DNA of 64,000 nt. It comes from Bremerella sp. JC817 (GTDB lineage Bacteria > Planctomycetota > Planctomycetia > Pirellulales > Pirellulaceae). Location of the stretch: the NCBI RefSeq assembly GCF_040718835.1, contig NZ_JBFEFG010000253.1, forward strand, positions 1 through 64,000. The letters run 5' to 3'. Below are positions 27,405 to 36,127 of the stretch, piece by piece (the first letter of the stretch is position 1; each line of letters opens with the position of its first letter). Both the position numbers and the translations under genes were made by a program. The notes under the pieces are model-generated. The model did no database searches. It saw nothing but the letters and a program-made list of their open reading frames with translations, and was not told the DNA's origin.

Positions 27405-28042
27405 TTCGCCAACTCCTCGAGCCGCTTGGAAACAGCTCCGCGAATCGCCGATTGGATGGTTTCAATGTCTTGCGTCGCATCGATCACAGCGACATGCGGA
27501 TAGACTTCAGCCTCTTTCAGGAAGCCTTCCCGAACGCGATGCATGAAGGCGACCCCTTTGGCTTCCATCCGGTCCAGGTTCTTACCCAGCCGAGGGAATG
27601 CGACATCTTCCGGCAGGTCGAGCAGGATCGTCAGGTCGGGCATCACGTGGTCGACGGTGAACTTGCCGACGCTGCGGACATCTTCCAGATCGATGCCGGA
27701 GGCATGCCCTTGGTAGGCAATATTCGCCAGCAGAAATCGATCGCAGAGGACCGTCTTGCCTGAAGCAATTGCTGGCCGAATGACGTCGTCGACCAACTGA
27801 GCTCGGGCTGCCATGTACAGCAGCATCTCGGTGCGCGGATGAAGCTCCAGCTCTTTGCGATGCAAAAGAAAGTCGCGAATGCGCTCGCCAGCCTCGGTGG
27901 TGCCCGGGTCACGGCATAGGACAACCTCGTGCCCCATGTCGGTGAGCCACTGAGTCAGCAAGTCGCGCTGGGTCGACTTTCCGGCGCCGTCGATGCCATC
28001 GAAAGAGATGAACAAGGGGCGAGCTGATTGCGTGTTGATCAT
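27401..28042 (-). CDS. tmk: Thymidylate kinase
   Basis: A 213-residue dTMP kinase. Starting at 28042 gives FISFDGIDGAGKSTQRDLL with the P-loop at about residues 16-23; the frame further upstream is non-conserved. Other landmarks: LCRDPGTTEAGERIR (the DR-P-G substrate motif), VLCDRFLLANIAYQGHASG and LTILLDLPEDVAFPRL. The first gene of the tmk-holB pair; the ATGA overlap couples translation. Confidence 0.95.
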   Translation of the reverse strand: MINTQSARPLFISFDGIDGAGKSTQRDLLTQWLTDMGHEVVLCRDPGTTEAGERIRDFLLHRKELELHPRTEMLLYMAARAQLVDDVIRPAIASGKTVLCDRFLLANIAYQGHASGIDLEDVRSVGKFTVDHVMPDLTILLDLPEDVAFPRLGKNLDRMEAKGVAFMHRVREGFLKEAEVYPHVAVIDATQDIETIQSAIRGAVSKRLEELAK

Positions 28043-28178
28043 GCCCCGGATTGTAAAGGAGCAGCGTTCATCGGCAAAGCATGGGGGCAATATGCCACCC
28101 GGAGCGGCTGGCTGCTTCGTGGCGTCTGGCAAGCGGTAGAACGGGCAAAATCGAATTTCTCGCTGTGTAGACGGCGTT

Positions 28179-29156
28179 CTACGGACTTCCGTCGTAGTTG
28201 TCGAGAATCTTTCGGGCATGATCCGCGATCAGCTTCTGCAGCGATTCTGGCTGTAGTACCTTGGCCCGGCTGCCATAACCCAGGATCCACCAACTGATCT
28301 CGCGGATTCCACTGACGGTCACCTCGAAGTCGATACTGCCATCTTCGTTCCAGTGGATCTCTTGCGTCTTATGCCACTGTACTTCGGCTACGTTCTGGGC
28401 GACCAGCGGATCGAAGCGAATGATAATGTGCTGGTCGGGACCTGGCTCAGGGATCATATGCCAGGCATTCCGCAGAAAGCGGTCGACCTGAAAGTTCTGG
28501 GGGATTTCGAAGGTATCGTCCAGGACTTCGATGTTTTCGATTCGGTTCACCTTGAAGGTGCGGACGGCGCGGTGAATCGAGCTGCGGCCAATGACGTACC
28601 AGCTATGGCGACTGAACAGCAGCTTGTAAGGGGAAAGCTTCGTCTGGATCACATCACCGTCGAAAATGCTGCGGTAATTGATCCGAACATTGTGCCGATG
28701 CCCCGAGGCGTCAACCAGTTTCTGATAGGCCGAGTGGGCCTCTTCCGGTTGGTTGACTGGGTTCAGCTTGATTTCTACTGAGCTCGAGATTTCGCGAAGC
28801 TGCTGCTTCATATGCTCGGGCAGGCTGTTTTCCAACTTGGTGGCAGCTCGGCGGGCGGACGAGTAATAGGGAAGTCCGGTGCCGTCCCCCAGTTCGTGGC
28901 AAAGCACCATCACCGAGAGGGCTTCTTCCGAGCTGAGGTTGGTGGGGGCGAGAAAGTAGGTTTCTGGGATGTGAAACCGCTGCCCATCAGAATCGAAAGC
29001 GAGCGGCACGCCGGCCGCTCGCAATGTTTCCAGGTCTCGAAAGATCGTGCGACGACTTACGCCGCACGCATCGGCCATCGAATTAACGTTTTGCGGCCTG
29101 CCACCCTGAAGTAGCTGAAGCAGTTTTAGCAGGCGTTGGATTTTGGCCAGATTCAT
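28179..29156 (-). CDS. WYL-domain transcriptional regulator (YafY type)
   Basis: A 325-residue regulator. An N-terminal helix-turn-helix of the DeoR/HTH_11 type (about residues 3-58: RLLKLLQLLQGGRPQNVNSMADACGVSRRTIFRDLETLRAAG) is followed by a WYL domain (about 140-225, with SPYKLLFSRHSWYVIGRSSIHRAVRTFKVNRIENIEVL) and the WCX C-terminal domain. WYL domains sense nucleic acids or small ligands. The start overlaps the 3' end of the TolC-family gene by 74 bases; a shorter start would cut into the helix-turn-helix, so the overlap is probably real. Confidence 0.9.
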   Translation of the reverse strand: MNLAKIQRLLKLLQLLQGGRPQNVNSMADACGVSRRTIFRDLETLRAAGVPLAFDSDGQRFHIPETYFLAPTNLSSEEALSVMVLCHELGDGTGLPYYSSARRAATKLENSLPEHMKQQLREISSSVEIKLNPVNQPEEAHSAYQKLVDASGHRHNVRINYRSIFDGDVIQTKLSPYKLLFSRHSWYVIGRSSIHRAVRTFKVNRIENIEVLDDTFEIPQNFQVDRFLRNAWHMIPEPGPDQHIIIRFDPLVAQNVAEVQWHKTQEIHWNEDGSIDFEVTVSGIREISWWILGYGSRAKVLQPESLQKLIADHARKILDNYDGSP

Positions 29157-31380
29157 GCGAGACCGACTTCACGACGCGGCGGGACGACGGCGCGGTGGCT
29201 GGTGTCGGCTGCGGCGAACTTTTCGTTTGACGAACTTCGGAAACCAATTCGTTCAGTCCCAGTTTATTCCAATCGAGCTCACTTTTCGATTGGGCCGAGC
29301 GGCTGGCCACCTGGGTGGCGGCCGGCGGTTCGAGCGAAACCGTATTGAGCGAGGTTGGAACCTTGGCTGGGGTTGGCGTACCGATCACTTCGCCCGATCC
29401 GGTGGCTTCATCTTCGTAGATGATCGTGCCTTCTTCCATGGTGCCGTGGCTGATCGGACCTTGTGGGACAGCTCCGCGGCTGATCACACCTGGGCGAGTG
29501 TAGCCATAGTCGAGGTAGGTGCTGGCCGAGCGGCGGCGAGCATGACCTTGGGCGTCGAAGTATGCCTTTTCTGGCCATGGGCCCTCTGCCAGGTAAACGC
29601 CGTTGTAGTCGAGCAAGCTACCCTTCCGCATGTGGACGTCCTTGATGGCGATGTTGTATTCGACCAGGGCCTGGAAGTAGACGATCTGAGCGTCGCTGCG
29701 GCGGCGTTGTGCGTCGAGCAGCAAGTCCAGTGTCACGGTACCAGCGTCGTAGGCGGCCTGAACCGAGTCGACTTCTTTGTCGGCGGCGATCAAGCGGTTG
29801 AGGTTGGTTTGAACCAGGCTGTAGTTCGAGTCGAGGTCGCGGATCGTGTCGGTCAGCAGGTGGCTGACTTCCAGTTCCATGTCTTCGATCACAGCCTTTT
29901 CGCGAGCGATCTGCAACTGCACGTTGCGGACGCCAGCCAGTTCCGAGCGGAAGCCAATCGGCATCGAGAACTGCAAGCCGAGCGTGTATTCCTGGTAGTT
30001 GCCTTCGGTCAGCACTTCCCAGGCGTAACTCCCCGGTTCGTTGAAGTTCTTGCCGTTTCGGTTGCCGGTGATCAGATCGTCACCCAAGCCAAGGAAGCGG
30101 TACAAGGCGACGGCATCCAACTGTGGCAGCAACTGGTTGCGAGCCGTGATGAGTTCCAGCTCACGCTGCTTCAATCGCCACTGTTGACGACGCAGTTCTG
30201 GGCTGCGATTCAATGCTTCCTGGTGGATATCGAACCAGTCGAAGGCAACCCAGGCGTCGGTCGGTTCCGAAGCGGGACGAATCAGGCGACCATCGGTGGC
30301 GGCCAGACCCATGAAGTAGCGAAGGCTACCTTCCGCTTTGTACAAGTCACGCAGGGCGGCTTCGGTGCGGCTACGGAATTCAAAGTATTGCTGGCGAGCC
30401 TGGGCTTCCTTTTCCGCTTCACCACCTTCGGCACCGTTGGCCATGAGGGCATGCACGCGACGCCAGGTAACCAGGGCACTGTCGCGGCCAGTCTTGGCGG
30501 CTTCCAGGTTGTGGTAAGCGAAGTAGAGCTGCCAGTAAGCTTCTTCCACGTCCGAAACCAAGTTTCGGATGTTGGTCTCGAAGTCGGCCAGGCTGACGTC
30601 TTCACGGATACGGGCGAGCATCACGTTGACGCGGTTAACCTGAACACCGCTGCCGCGAAGCAATGGATGGCGAGCTTCCATTTCAATGTTTGCCAACCAC
30701 GAACTTGGATAGATCAAGCTACCGCGGTTGTTGTAATCGTACGTGGTGTTTTGTCGCATGAACCACTGGGTACCGGTGGCCGACTTCTTGGTCAGCTCGA
30801 CGGTTCCGGTTGCCAGGTTCTGGCCGAACTCGGAGATGAAGAACGGGCTGCCGGTCTGGTAGTTCTGTGGGCGGTCGACACGATCCCAGTTGAACGTGGC
30901 GTTGAGCTGAGCATCGAATTCGCTCAGGGCACCTTCCACACCGAAGGTCGGATCGGATTCGACGATGGCCGGATCGTAGATCGTCGGCATGGCGTCGTTC
31001 CGGGTAACCAGATTGGTCGGGATCGCTGCCGAGGTCAGCGTGGTGCCCGGAATGACACGGAAGACCGCGTTACCGCCAGCGGTACGAATGGCCTTGCTGT
31101 TCTTCAGCGAGTCGGCCACGGCTTCCTCAAGCGTCAGGTTCCAGATCTTCGATTCGTCCATCTCGAACGGATCGGAGATCGTGTAAGGAGCCTCGGCATT
31201 CTCTACCTCGGTCAGGCGGTTGTACTCGACATCGGCATATTCGATGTCGGTCGCCTTATCCAGGTAAAGACTCAGATCGCCGGATTCTTTGAAATAGAAC
31301 GGCTGAGTCGGTTGGCAGCCGGTCAAAATCACGGTGCCAACGAGCACAAGCATCCAGGCTTGATGGAACTGGGTTTTCAT
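29083..31380 (-). CDS. TolC-family outer membrane efflux lipoprotein
   Basis: A 765-residue outer-membrane factor. The ATG at 31380 gives a signal peptide with lipobox TVILTGC, so the N-terminus is lipidated. The OEP repeats are seen as long helices: RNLVSDVEEAYWQLYFAYHNLEAAKTGRDSALVTWRRVHAL, and the second set IEDMELEVSHLLTDTIRDLDSNYSLVQTNLNRLIAADKEVDSVQAAYDAGTVTLDLLLDAQRR. The last about 150 residues are a low-complexity Pro/Thr/Ser extension unlike TolC, and the protein is far longer than the usual 450-500. No inner-membrane pump gene is adjacent. Overlaps the WYL regulator gene. Confidence 0.88.
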   Translation of the reverse strand: MKTQFHQAWMLVLVGTVILTGCQPTQPFYFKESGDLSLYLDKATDIEYADVEYNRLTEVENAEAPYTISDPFEMDESKIWNLTLEEAVADSLKNSKAIRTAGGNAVFRVIPGTTLTSAAIPTNLVTRNDAMPTIYDPAIVESDPTFGVEGALSEFDAQLNATFNWDRVDRPQNYQTGSPFFISEFGQNLATGTVELTKKSATGTQWFMRQNTTYDYNNRGSLIYPSSWLANIEMEARHPLLRGSGVQVNRVNVMLARIREDVSLADFETNIRNLVSDVEEAYWQLYFAYHNLEAAKTGRDSALVTWRRVHALMANGAEGGEAEKEAQARQQYFEFRSRTEAALRDLYKAEGSLRYFMGLAATDGRLIRPASEPTDAWVAFDWFDIHQEALNRSPELRRQQWRLKQRELELITARNQLLPQLDAVALYRFLGLGDDLITGNRNGKNFNEPGSYAWEVLTEGNYQEYTLGLQFSMPIGFRSELAGVRNVQLQIAREKAVIEDMELEVSHLLTDTIRDLDSNYSLVQTNLNRLIAADKEVDSVQAAYDAGTVTLDLLLDAQRRRSDAQIVYFQALVEYNIAIKDVHMRKGSLLDYNGVYLAEGPWPEKAYFDAQGHARRRSASTYLDYGYTRPGVISRGAVPQGPISHGTMEEGTIIYEDEATGSGEVIGTPTPAKVPTSLNTVSLEPPAATQVASRSAQSKSELDWNKLGLNELVSEVRQTKSSPQPTPATAPSSRRVVKSVSHESGQNPTPAKTASATSGWQAAKR

Positions 31381-31786
31381 GGGATACCGAGTCCTGATAC
31401 GCAGCGTGCACGTCCTTGTGCACGACACTTCGGAGGAAGTAGATCGCTGATAGTGTTGGACCTGTCCCGCCGAAATCATCGGCTGGCATTGGTCGATTCA
31501 ATTGTTTCTCGGCCCCCCCGAGGCTGAGTTGAACTTCTCTCCCCGGCACGCGAACACACCGGAATGAGAAAACTCAGCACTAGTGTTATCGTCGGCCTAA
31601 CCGTCAAACTTTGAGGGAATTCCATAACCGTCAAAGTTTTACTTCTTGGAGGTAGCAGTGCTGGCAGAATGGGCCCCTCGCTGAAGAGAGCTTGGCGAGG
31701 TAGGGTGAAGACTACGAGCCTTAGCTTTCGCCGCATTTGACTGCGGATCGAAGCGGGGTAAAGAGCGATTCATTCGGGAAAATACG
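31381..31786. other. Divergent spacer with a direct repeat
   Basis: A 406-base spacer between the TolC-family gene (minus) and a small unknown gene (plus). It contains the TAACCGTCAAA direct repeat listed separately. No gene is supported. Confidence 0.5.
31598..31635. repeat. TAACCGTCAAA direct repeat upstream of the TolC-family gene
   Basis: TAACCGTCAAA occurs at 31598-31608 and 31625-31635, 27 bases apart; the flanking bases (CTTTG and GTTTT) make each copy end in an AAACTTT-like half dyad. It lies 220-255 bases upstream of the TolC-family start. It could be an operator; the WYL regulator is a candidate binder by proximity only. Confidence 0.4.
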
Positions 31787-32071
31787 ATGGAAACGGCCGA
31801 GCAGTTGATGCAGCACGCCAGCGAGCTTCTCGCGATTTTAGAGCAAGGGGCACCCTTCTCACCCGACGATCTGACTGACCTGGTCAGTCACGTTGAAGTC
31901 TTCTGCGATCACTTCCCTGCTAGCGAAGAAGCCCCCCGGCCAGTGGCTCGAATGCTGACCGAACTGGTGCCAGCACTCGATGCCGTCAGTCAAAAATATG
32001 GTCCGCGAGACGCGAGTCGCATTCAAGACGCCGCCGGCGCATTGTTCGTCGTGATGCTCGAGAAGCTGTAA
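31787..32071 (+). CDS. Small helical protein of unknown function
   Basis: A 94-residue, acidic, Leu/Ala-rich, probably all-helical cytoplasmic protein (AEQLMQHASELLAILEQ, DLTDLVSHVEVFCDHF, VARMLTELVPALDAVSQKYG, RIQDAAGALFVVMLEKL). No family recognised. The frame is clean and ends at a terminator, which supports it as a gene. Confidence 0.6.
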   Translation: METAEQLMQHASELLAILEQGAPFSPDDLTDLVSHVEVFCDHFPASEEAPRPVARMLTELVPALDAVSQKYGPRDASRIQDAAGALFVVMLEKL

Positions 32072-32106
32072 ACCGATCGATTCGCACCGATCGCTCCGCG
32101 CACGAA

Positions 32107-32143
32107 GAAGCCCTCCAGACGCATGTTGCCTGGAGGGCTTCTT
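32107..32143. terminator. Bidirectional terminator
   Basis: GAAGCCCTCCAG (32107-32118) and CTGGAGGGCTTC (32130-32141), a perfect 12-bp stem between convergent genes. Confidence 0.88.
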
Positions 32144-32178
32144 CTATATAGTAAACTGAATCGAATCGAAACGTTCGA

Positions 32179-32676
32179 CTAGCTGGCGTCGGCCATGGCG
32201 GAGACGTTGATCCGCTTGGCCAGTTTGGTCAGCTTCTTGTCGGCTGTTTCTTCTTCGTTCAGGTTGTCGCCGAGTAGGCTATGGGCATTCTTATAACCAA
32301 GTAGCTTCGCCCAAGTGCAGAGGGTACCGTAGGTGGCAATCTCGTAATGCTCGACCTTTTGGGCCAAGCCAATCAGAAAGGCATCCATCACCTCGGGGTC
32401 CGCGTCTTCCTTCATGGTTTCGGTGGCCTCTTGGATCAGGCCTGCCATTGCTTCGCACTTCTTTGCTCGGGCCGCTTTGCCAGTTTCTTCGAATGCCTTT
32501 TCAACGCGTTTAACGTGTTCTTCCGTTTCCTTCAGATGTTCGCGAAATGCTTCGGCCAATTGCTCTTTGCTCGCCTTCTTTGCCATCTTGGGCAGAGCTT
32601 TCAGTAATTGCTTTTCAGCATGATAAATATCGCGAAGTTCGTCGTAAAACGCGTCGGCTAGGTGATCCAAAGACAT
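32179..32676 (-). CDS. DUF892 (YciE/YciF) ferritin-like protein
   Basis: A 165-residue ferritin-like four-helix protein. The ATG at 32676 has GGAGG five bases upstream; the TTG four codons earlier overlaps that site and is rejected. Helix motifs: [81 protein letters not shown] and [15 protein letters not shown], with Glu/His at the positions of a di-iron site. E. coli YciF is stress-induced; the function is unresolved. Confidence 0.9.
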   Translation of the reverse strand: MSLDHLADAFYDELRDIYHAEKQLLKALPKMAKKASKEQLAEAFREHLKETEEHVKRVEKAFEETGKAARAKKCEAMAGLIQEATETMKEDADPEVMDAFLIGLAQKVEHYEIATYGTLCTWAKLLGYKNAHSLLGDNLNEEETADKKLTKLAKRINVSAMADAS

Positions 32677-32834
32677 GATTGCCTCCAAGGTTGGTGTGTT
32701 TCAAGGGAGTTCACCCCAACCAATTGCAAGCATTGTGCCAATGGCCGGCGGCACCCAGAATTGCCGCCGTTTCGTTTTAAGCATGATGGTTCCAGAACCA
32801 TCGTGATAGCACGACCGCCACGTAAGCGGTGGTC

Positions 32835-35654
32835 TTAAGCCCAAATCACATCCAGCGGGTACCACTGACCCGGAGCCAACTGGAACAGGATCCGGTCGCC
32901 GTCGACTTCGCAGCGCGTTATCCGATTGCCATGGAAGTCGCACAAGTGCGCTTCCTTGATTTTACGGAAGCAGCGGATGGCACCTTTGGCTGGGCGGCCT
33001 TCCGTTTCCAGCATCTTGGTTTGGAAACCAATCGGCGAACCAGCATCGTCGGTCAGCGGATTCAAGCTGGTCAGCAAGACGTTCTTCGCTTCCAGGTGCA
33101 GCAGCCACGAAGACTTGCCGGCGGCTGGCATCGCGGCCGTTTCAAGCATCGGCGGGGCTTGATAAGTAAAGTCCCGAGCGACTGGCAAAGAGTAAGGAAG
33201 GTCGAGACCAATCCCAAGTCGGAACTTGCGCTGCGTCTCGCCATGCGGAATTAAAATCGAATCGAGCATATGGCCATGGTTACGCAGATGGAACGGAATC
33301 CCTCCGGTCAGCAAGGTGGTTTTGCCGTGGGACGCTTCGATCTCGACGTAGTTCGAGGCTTCGATCCGTCGCCCACTGCAGCGGGTACGAACCCATTGGA
33401 CGTCGTGATAGGTCAATGCGGCTTCGTCCCCCCAGGCCAGGCGGCAGCAGTAATGCGAATCCCAAGGAAGGGATTTCGGATCAACTTTCAGGTCGAGTTC
33501 GATGTCGATTTCGAGTACCCGCGACGATCGCCAGAGTCGATACGTCTGTTTATAAGTTGCCATTACTTCGTCTTCGGCACTGACGATGCGGCCCTGGGTG
33601 TGGATCTCGCCCATCGCAGGCGAACTGGTGCCCGGATCGATCTGAGTGACAATCATCCGGCTATAAACTGCCGAAGCATCTGGTCCCAGGTAACGTTCGC
33701 CGGCTCCTTGCTTCTTCCCAGGCATGCGCAGCGATAGCTGCTGCGATAAGCGATTGCCGCGGGTCTTGTAATCGTAGATCGATTTGATCCCGCCAGTCTC
33801 GGGATGAATATGGACTTCCATGAATTCATTTCGTAGAACGTGCCCATCGAGCATGCTCTTCTGCTTCCGATCAGCTCCTCCGCGCGGGTCGCCTGCGATC
33901 CAGCCGTAGCCGCAGCCTGGTACTTCGATCGAAGCAAACTTCTGCTTGCTATCGTGTCCGGATGAAATGACCGGCGATTCGTTGACGGGCAGCTCTGGCA
34001 AGTCAGGCAGAAACACCCCACGCGTGCGGAGCGAATTCAACGTGTTGAAGCTGAGGTAGGCCTGATGCTTCGACTGATCGGAACGGGGCAGGGCAGAGGC
34101 CATTGCCTGGCATGCCGCTTGAACCGCGAACTCGTCGAGCGGTCCTTCATGTTGGGAAGGATTAGCCGGATCGTGAATTGAACGGATCGGCCCCGTTTCC
34201 TCTTTGGCGACGGAAGTGCCTGCCACCAGGTGGGCCAACGCTTCCAGCTTGCTGGCAACATCGAGCCGGGCATTGAATTGTTCGCGGGCCAAATGCTGCG
34301 AGATTGGACCTGGCTGGCGACGAACGATCGATTGTTTCAGCCACGGCGTGCGATAGTCTTCTGGTTTGAAATTGCCGTGATAAGTCGCTGTGTCGGTTTC
34401 TTCAAAGTAATGTTCGACCGTGGTGAACTCGCCCAGGCTATTGCCATAACGGGCAATTGTCTTCAGGTCTTCGTACCAGGGAGAGGTGATCTTCGGCCAG
34501 TGAGCGAATGCCAGCGTCGCGACATGTTCGCCATCCATTGCTTCGCCCAGCTTGGAGAAAAGCGACAGGAATGTTTCCGGTTTGGTCGCATCGAGCGGGA
34601 ACTTGGCCAGCGTGTCGATTGTCGAGCCGTCGACACCTTCCCAGCGAGCTTTGCCTTGGTTGCTGACGGGAAGCTTGCCTTCGTCGAGCGTGGCGTGAAT
34701 CGCCCCCACATAACCAAGGCCACGCAGCACCTGAGGGATGAAGGCGGTCATTCCGAAGCGGCGGCGACCGAAAACCTTGGGCGTGTAGCCGAGGGCTTTT
34801 TCGTAGGCCTTTTGTCCATGCAGCAGGTTTTCGAGGACCGTTTCGGGATCGAGCAGGTTCAGCGGACCTTCGATCCACTCGCCACCGACGATGCCGATTT
34901 GCTTGTCGACGAGCTTCTGCGAAATTGTTTCCTTCAGTTGAGGATGCTCGGCAGCGACCTTCTCGGCCAGGGCTCCAGAGATCCAAAGATTGATCGGCAG
35001 TCCCCCTTCAACCTCTGCTAGCAGCGAGTCATTCAGCGTCGACTCGGCAACTAAAACGAAGTCGAGCAGGCTGGCGTCGACCGAGTAATACTGATTGCGT
35101 TCCTCCATCAGGACATCGAAGCAGGCCTGAAGGCAACTCTTCGCTTCCTCTTCACTCCCTTCCGCAGCAGCCTTGGCCGCCTCGACCGTTTTGTTTTCGA
35201 AGTAGATCTCATCGAGACTGCTCGAATAGCGCATCTGTCGGGTCAGCAGTTCGACCTGAAGATAACAGTAGCCGAGGGCATAGAAATCAGGTGCCAGGCG
35301 GGCGGCGACTTCGTTCACCTCGGGAAGTGCCGCTAGCAGCTTGGTAACGATCTCTTGGCGGTCGGTCAGGCCTTTGACCAACACGGCCCCCGATTCCTTC
35401 GCCCGCTGACTAAAGCCAGCCGGAAGGTCAGCTTTGCAGATCGACGGAATCAGCAGTGCCAGCCCCTCTAGGCTCTCTGGGGGGGAGTCCACCCGATGCC
35501 AATGAGGATTTTTTCCCGCAGCCGCCAGGAAAGCGGGGTGCCACATGGCGGTCCAATTGGCCAACAGGCTTTGAGCATCATCCCCGGTGTGGTAGGTGGG
35601 AAAATCCTCGAAGCTGTGACAAGGAAGAAGAATCGCGATTTCCTGTAGCATCAT
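32835..35654 (-). CDS. Glycoside hydrolase family 38-like protein
   Basis: A protein of about 939 residues. The start is uncertain: MMLQEIAILLPCHSF at 35654 is chosen, a TTG at 35699 is possible; no good ribosome site is seen at either. The N-terminal half resembles the GH38/57 (beta/alpha)7 fold (DASLLDFVLVAESTL, GIVGGEWIEGPLNLLDPETVLENLLHGQKAYEKALGYTPKVFGRRRFGMTAFIPQVL). The C-terminal half has the beta-sandwich signature LRNEFMEVHIHPETGGIKSIYDYKTRGNRLSQQLSLR. The usual N-terminal H.H.D zinc motif of GH38 mannosidases is not obvious, so activity is uncertain. Divergent from the pil-like cluster. Confidence 0.7.
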   Translation of the reverse strand: MMLQEIAILLPCHSFEDFPTYHTGDDAQSLLANWTAMWHPAFLAAAGKNPHWHRVDSPPESLEGLALLIPSICKADLPAGFSQRAKESGAVLVKGLTDRQEIVTKLLAALPEVNEVAARLAPDFYALGYCYLQVELLTRQMRYSSSLDEIYFENKTVEAAKAAAEGSEEEAKSCLQACFDVLMEERNQYYSVDASLLDFVLVAESTLNDSLLAEVEGGLPINLWISGALAEKVAAEHPQLKETISQKLVDKQIGIVGGEWIEGPLNLLDPETVLENLLHGQKAYEKALGYTPKVFGRRRFGMTAFIPQVLRGLGYVGAIHATLDEGKLPVSNQGKARWEGVDGSTIDTLAKFPLDATKPETFLSLFSKLGEAMDGEHVATLAFAHWPKITSPWYEDLKTIARYGNSLGEFTTVEHYFEETDTATYHGNFKPEDYRTPWLKQSIVRRQPGPISQHLAREQFNARLDVASKLEALAHLVAGTSVAKEETGPIRSIHDPANPSQHEGPLDEFAVQAACQAMASALPRSDQSKHQAYLSFNTLNSLRTRGVFLPDLPELPVNESPVISSGHDSKQKFASIEVPGCGYGWIAGDPRGGADRKQKSMLDGHVLRNEFMEVHIHPETGGIKSIYDYKTRGNRLSQQLSLRMPGKKQGAGERYLGPDASAVYSRMIVTQIDPGTSSPAMGEIHTQGRIVSAEDEVMATYKQTYRLWRSSRVLEIDIELDLKVDPKSLPWDSHYCCRLAWGDEAALTYHDVQWVRTRCSGRRIEASNYVEIEASHGKTTLLTGGIPFHLRNHGHMLDSILIPHGETQRKFRLGIGLDLPYSLPVARDFTYQAPPMLETAAMPAAGKSSWLLHLEAKNVLLTSLNPLTDDAGSPIGFQTKMLETEGRPAKGAIRCFRKIKEAHLCDFHGNRITRCEVDGDRILFQLAPGQWYPLDVIWA

Positions 35655-36127
35655 CCGTCGGCCTGGGAGGTTTGGAGATTGGACGCAAGTGATTACCAAA
35701 TAATAAGTTATAAGGTATACTAGAGAAGCGTCTGGGGGCCAGAGTTGTTTGTATTATGGTGGCTCGGGCGGGCCAAGGGGAGCCGGGAAGGGGATCTCTT
35801 TGGTCATTTATCCCATGGGTCGCCCCCGGAATCGGGGATCCGAATTTGGACTTATCTTGTTGCCAGTCAGTGGTTTACATAAAACGAGGTAAATTGCAAT
35901 TTCGTTGACATTCCGGAGAAGTTCACACTAGAATGAAATCGTGCCGTGTTTGGTGAAACTGACTTCGCCAACGCGTCAAAACACCCTTCTCCTTTAGTTT
36001 GCTTGTCTTATTACCTGCGATCTGCGGAGCGTGCGTTATTCGGTGGATGGAATTGCTGGAGATTCTCTAGTGATTTTCTTTCTTATCCGCACGAAGCGCG
36101 ACGCACTGATTGCTGTGAGGAACAGAG
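35655..36127. other. Divergent spacer GH38-like / pil-like cluster
   Basis: A 473-base spacer; near the GH38-like gene it is AT-rich with TATACT at 35716-35721, and it holds the promoter at 35905-35934. No gene is supported in it. Confidence 0.6.
35905..35934 (+). promoter_or_regulatory. Sigma70-type promoter of the pil-like cluster
   Basis: TTGACA (35905-35910), an 18-base spacer and TAGAAT (35929-35934). Consensus -35 and 5/6 -10 match. Transcription would begin near 35941, giving a leader of about 187 bases before the PilM-like ATG. Confidence 0.6.

Noticed and set aside
29143..31527. 794-codon open frame on the plus strand opposite the TolC-family gene
   Set aside because: Antisense shadow; the minus strand has signal peptide, lipobox and OEP repeats.
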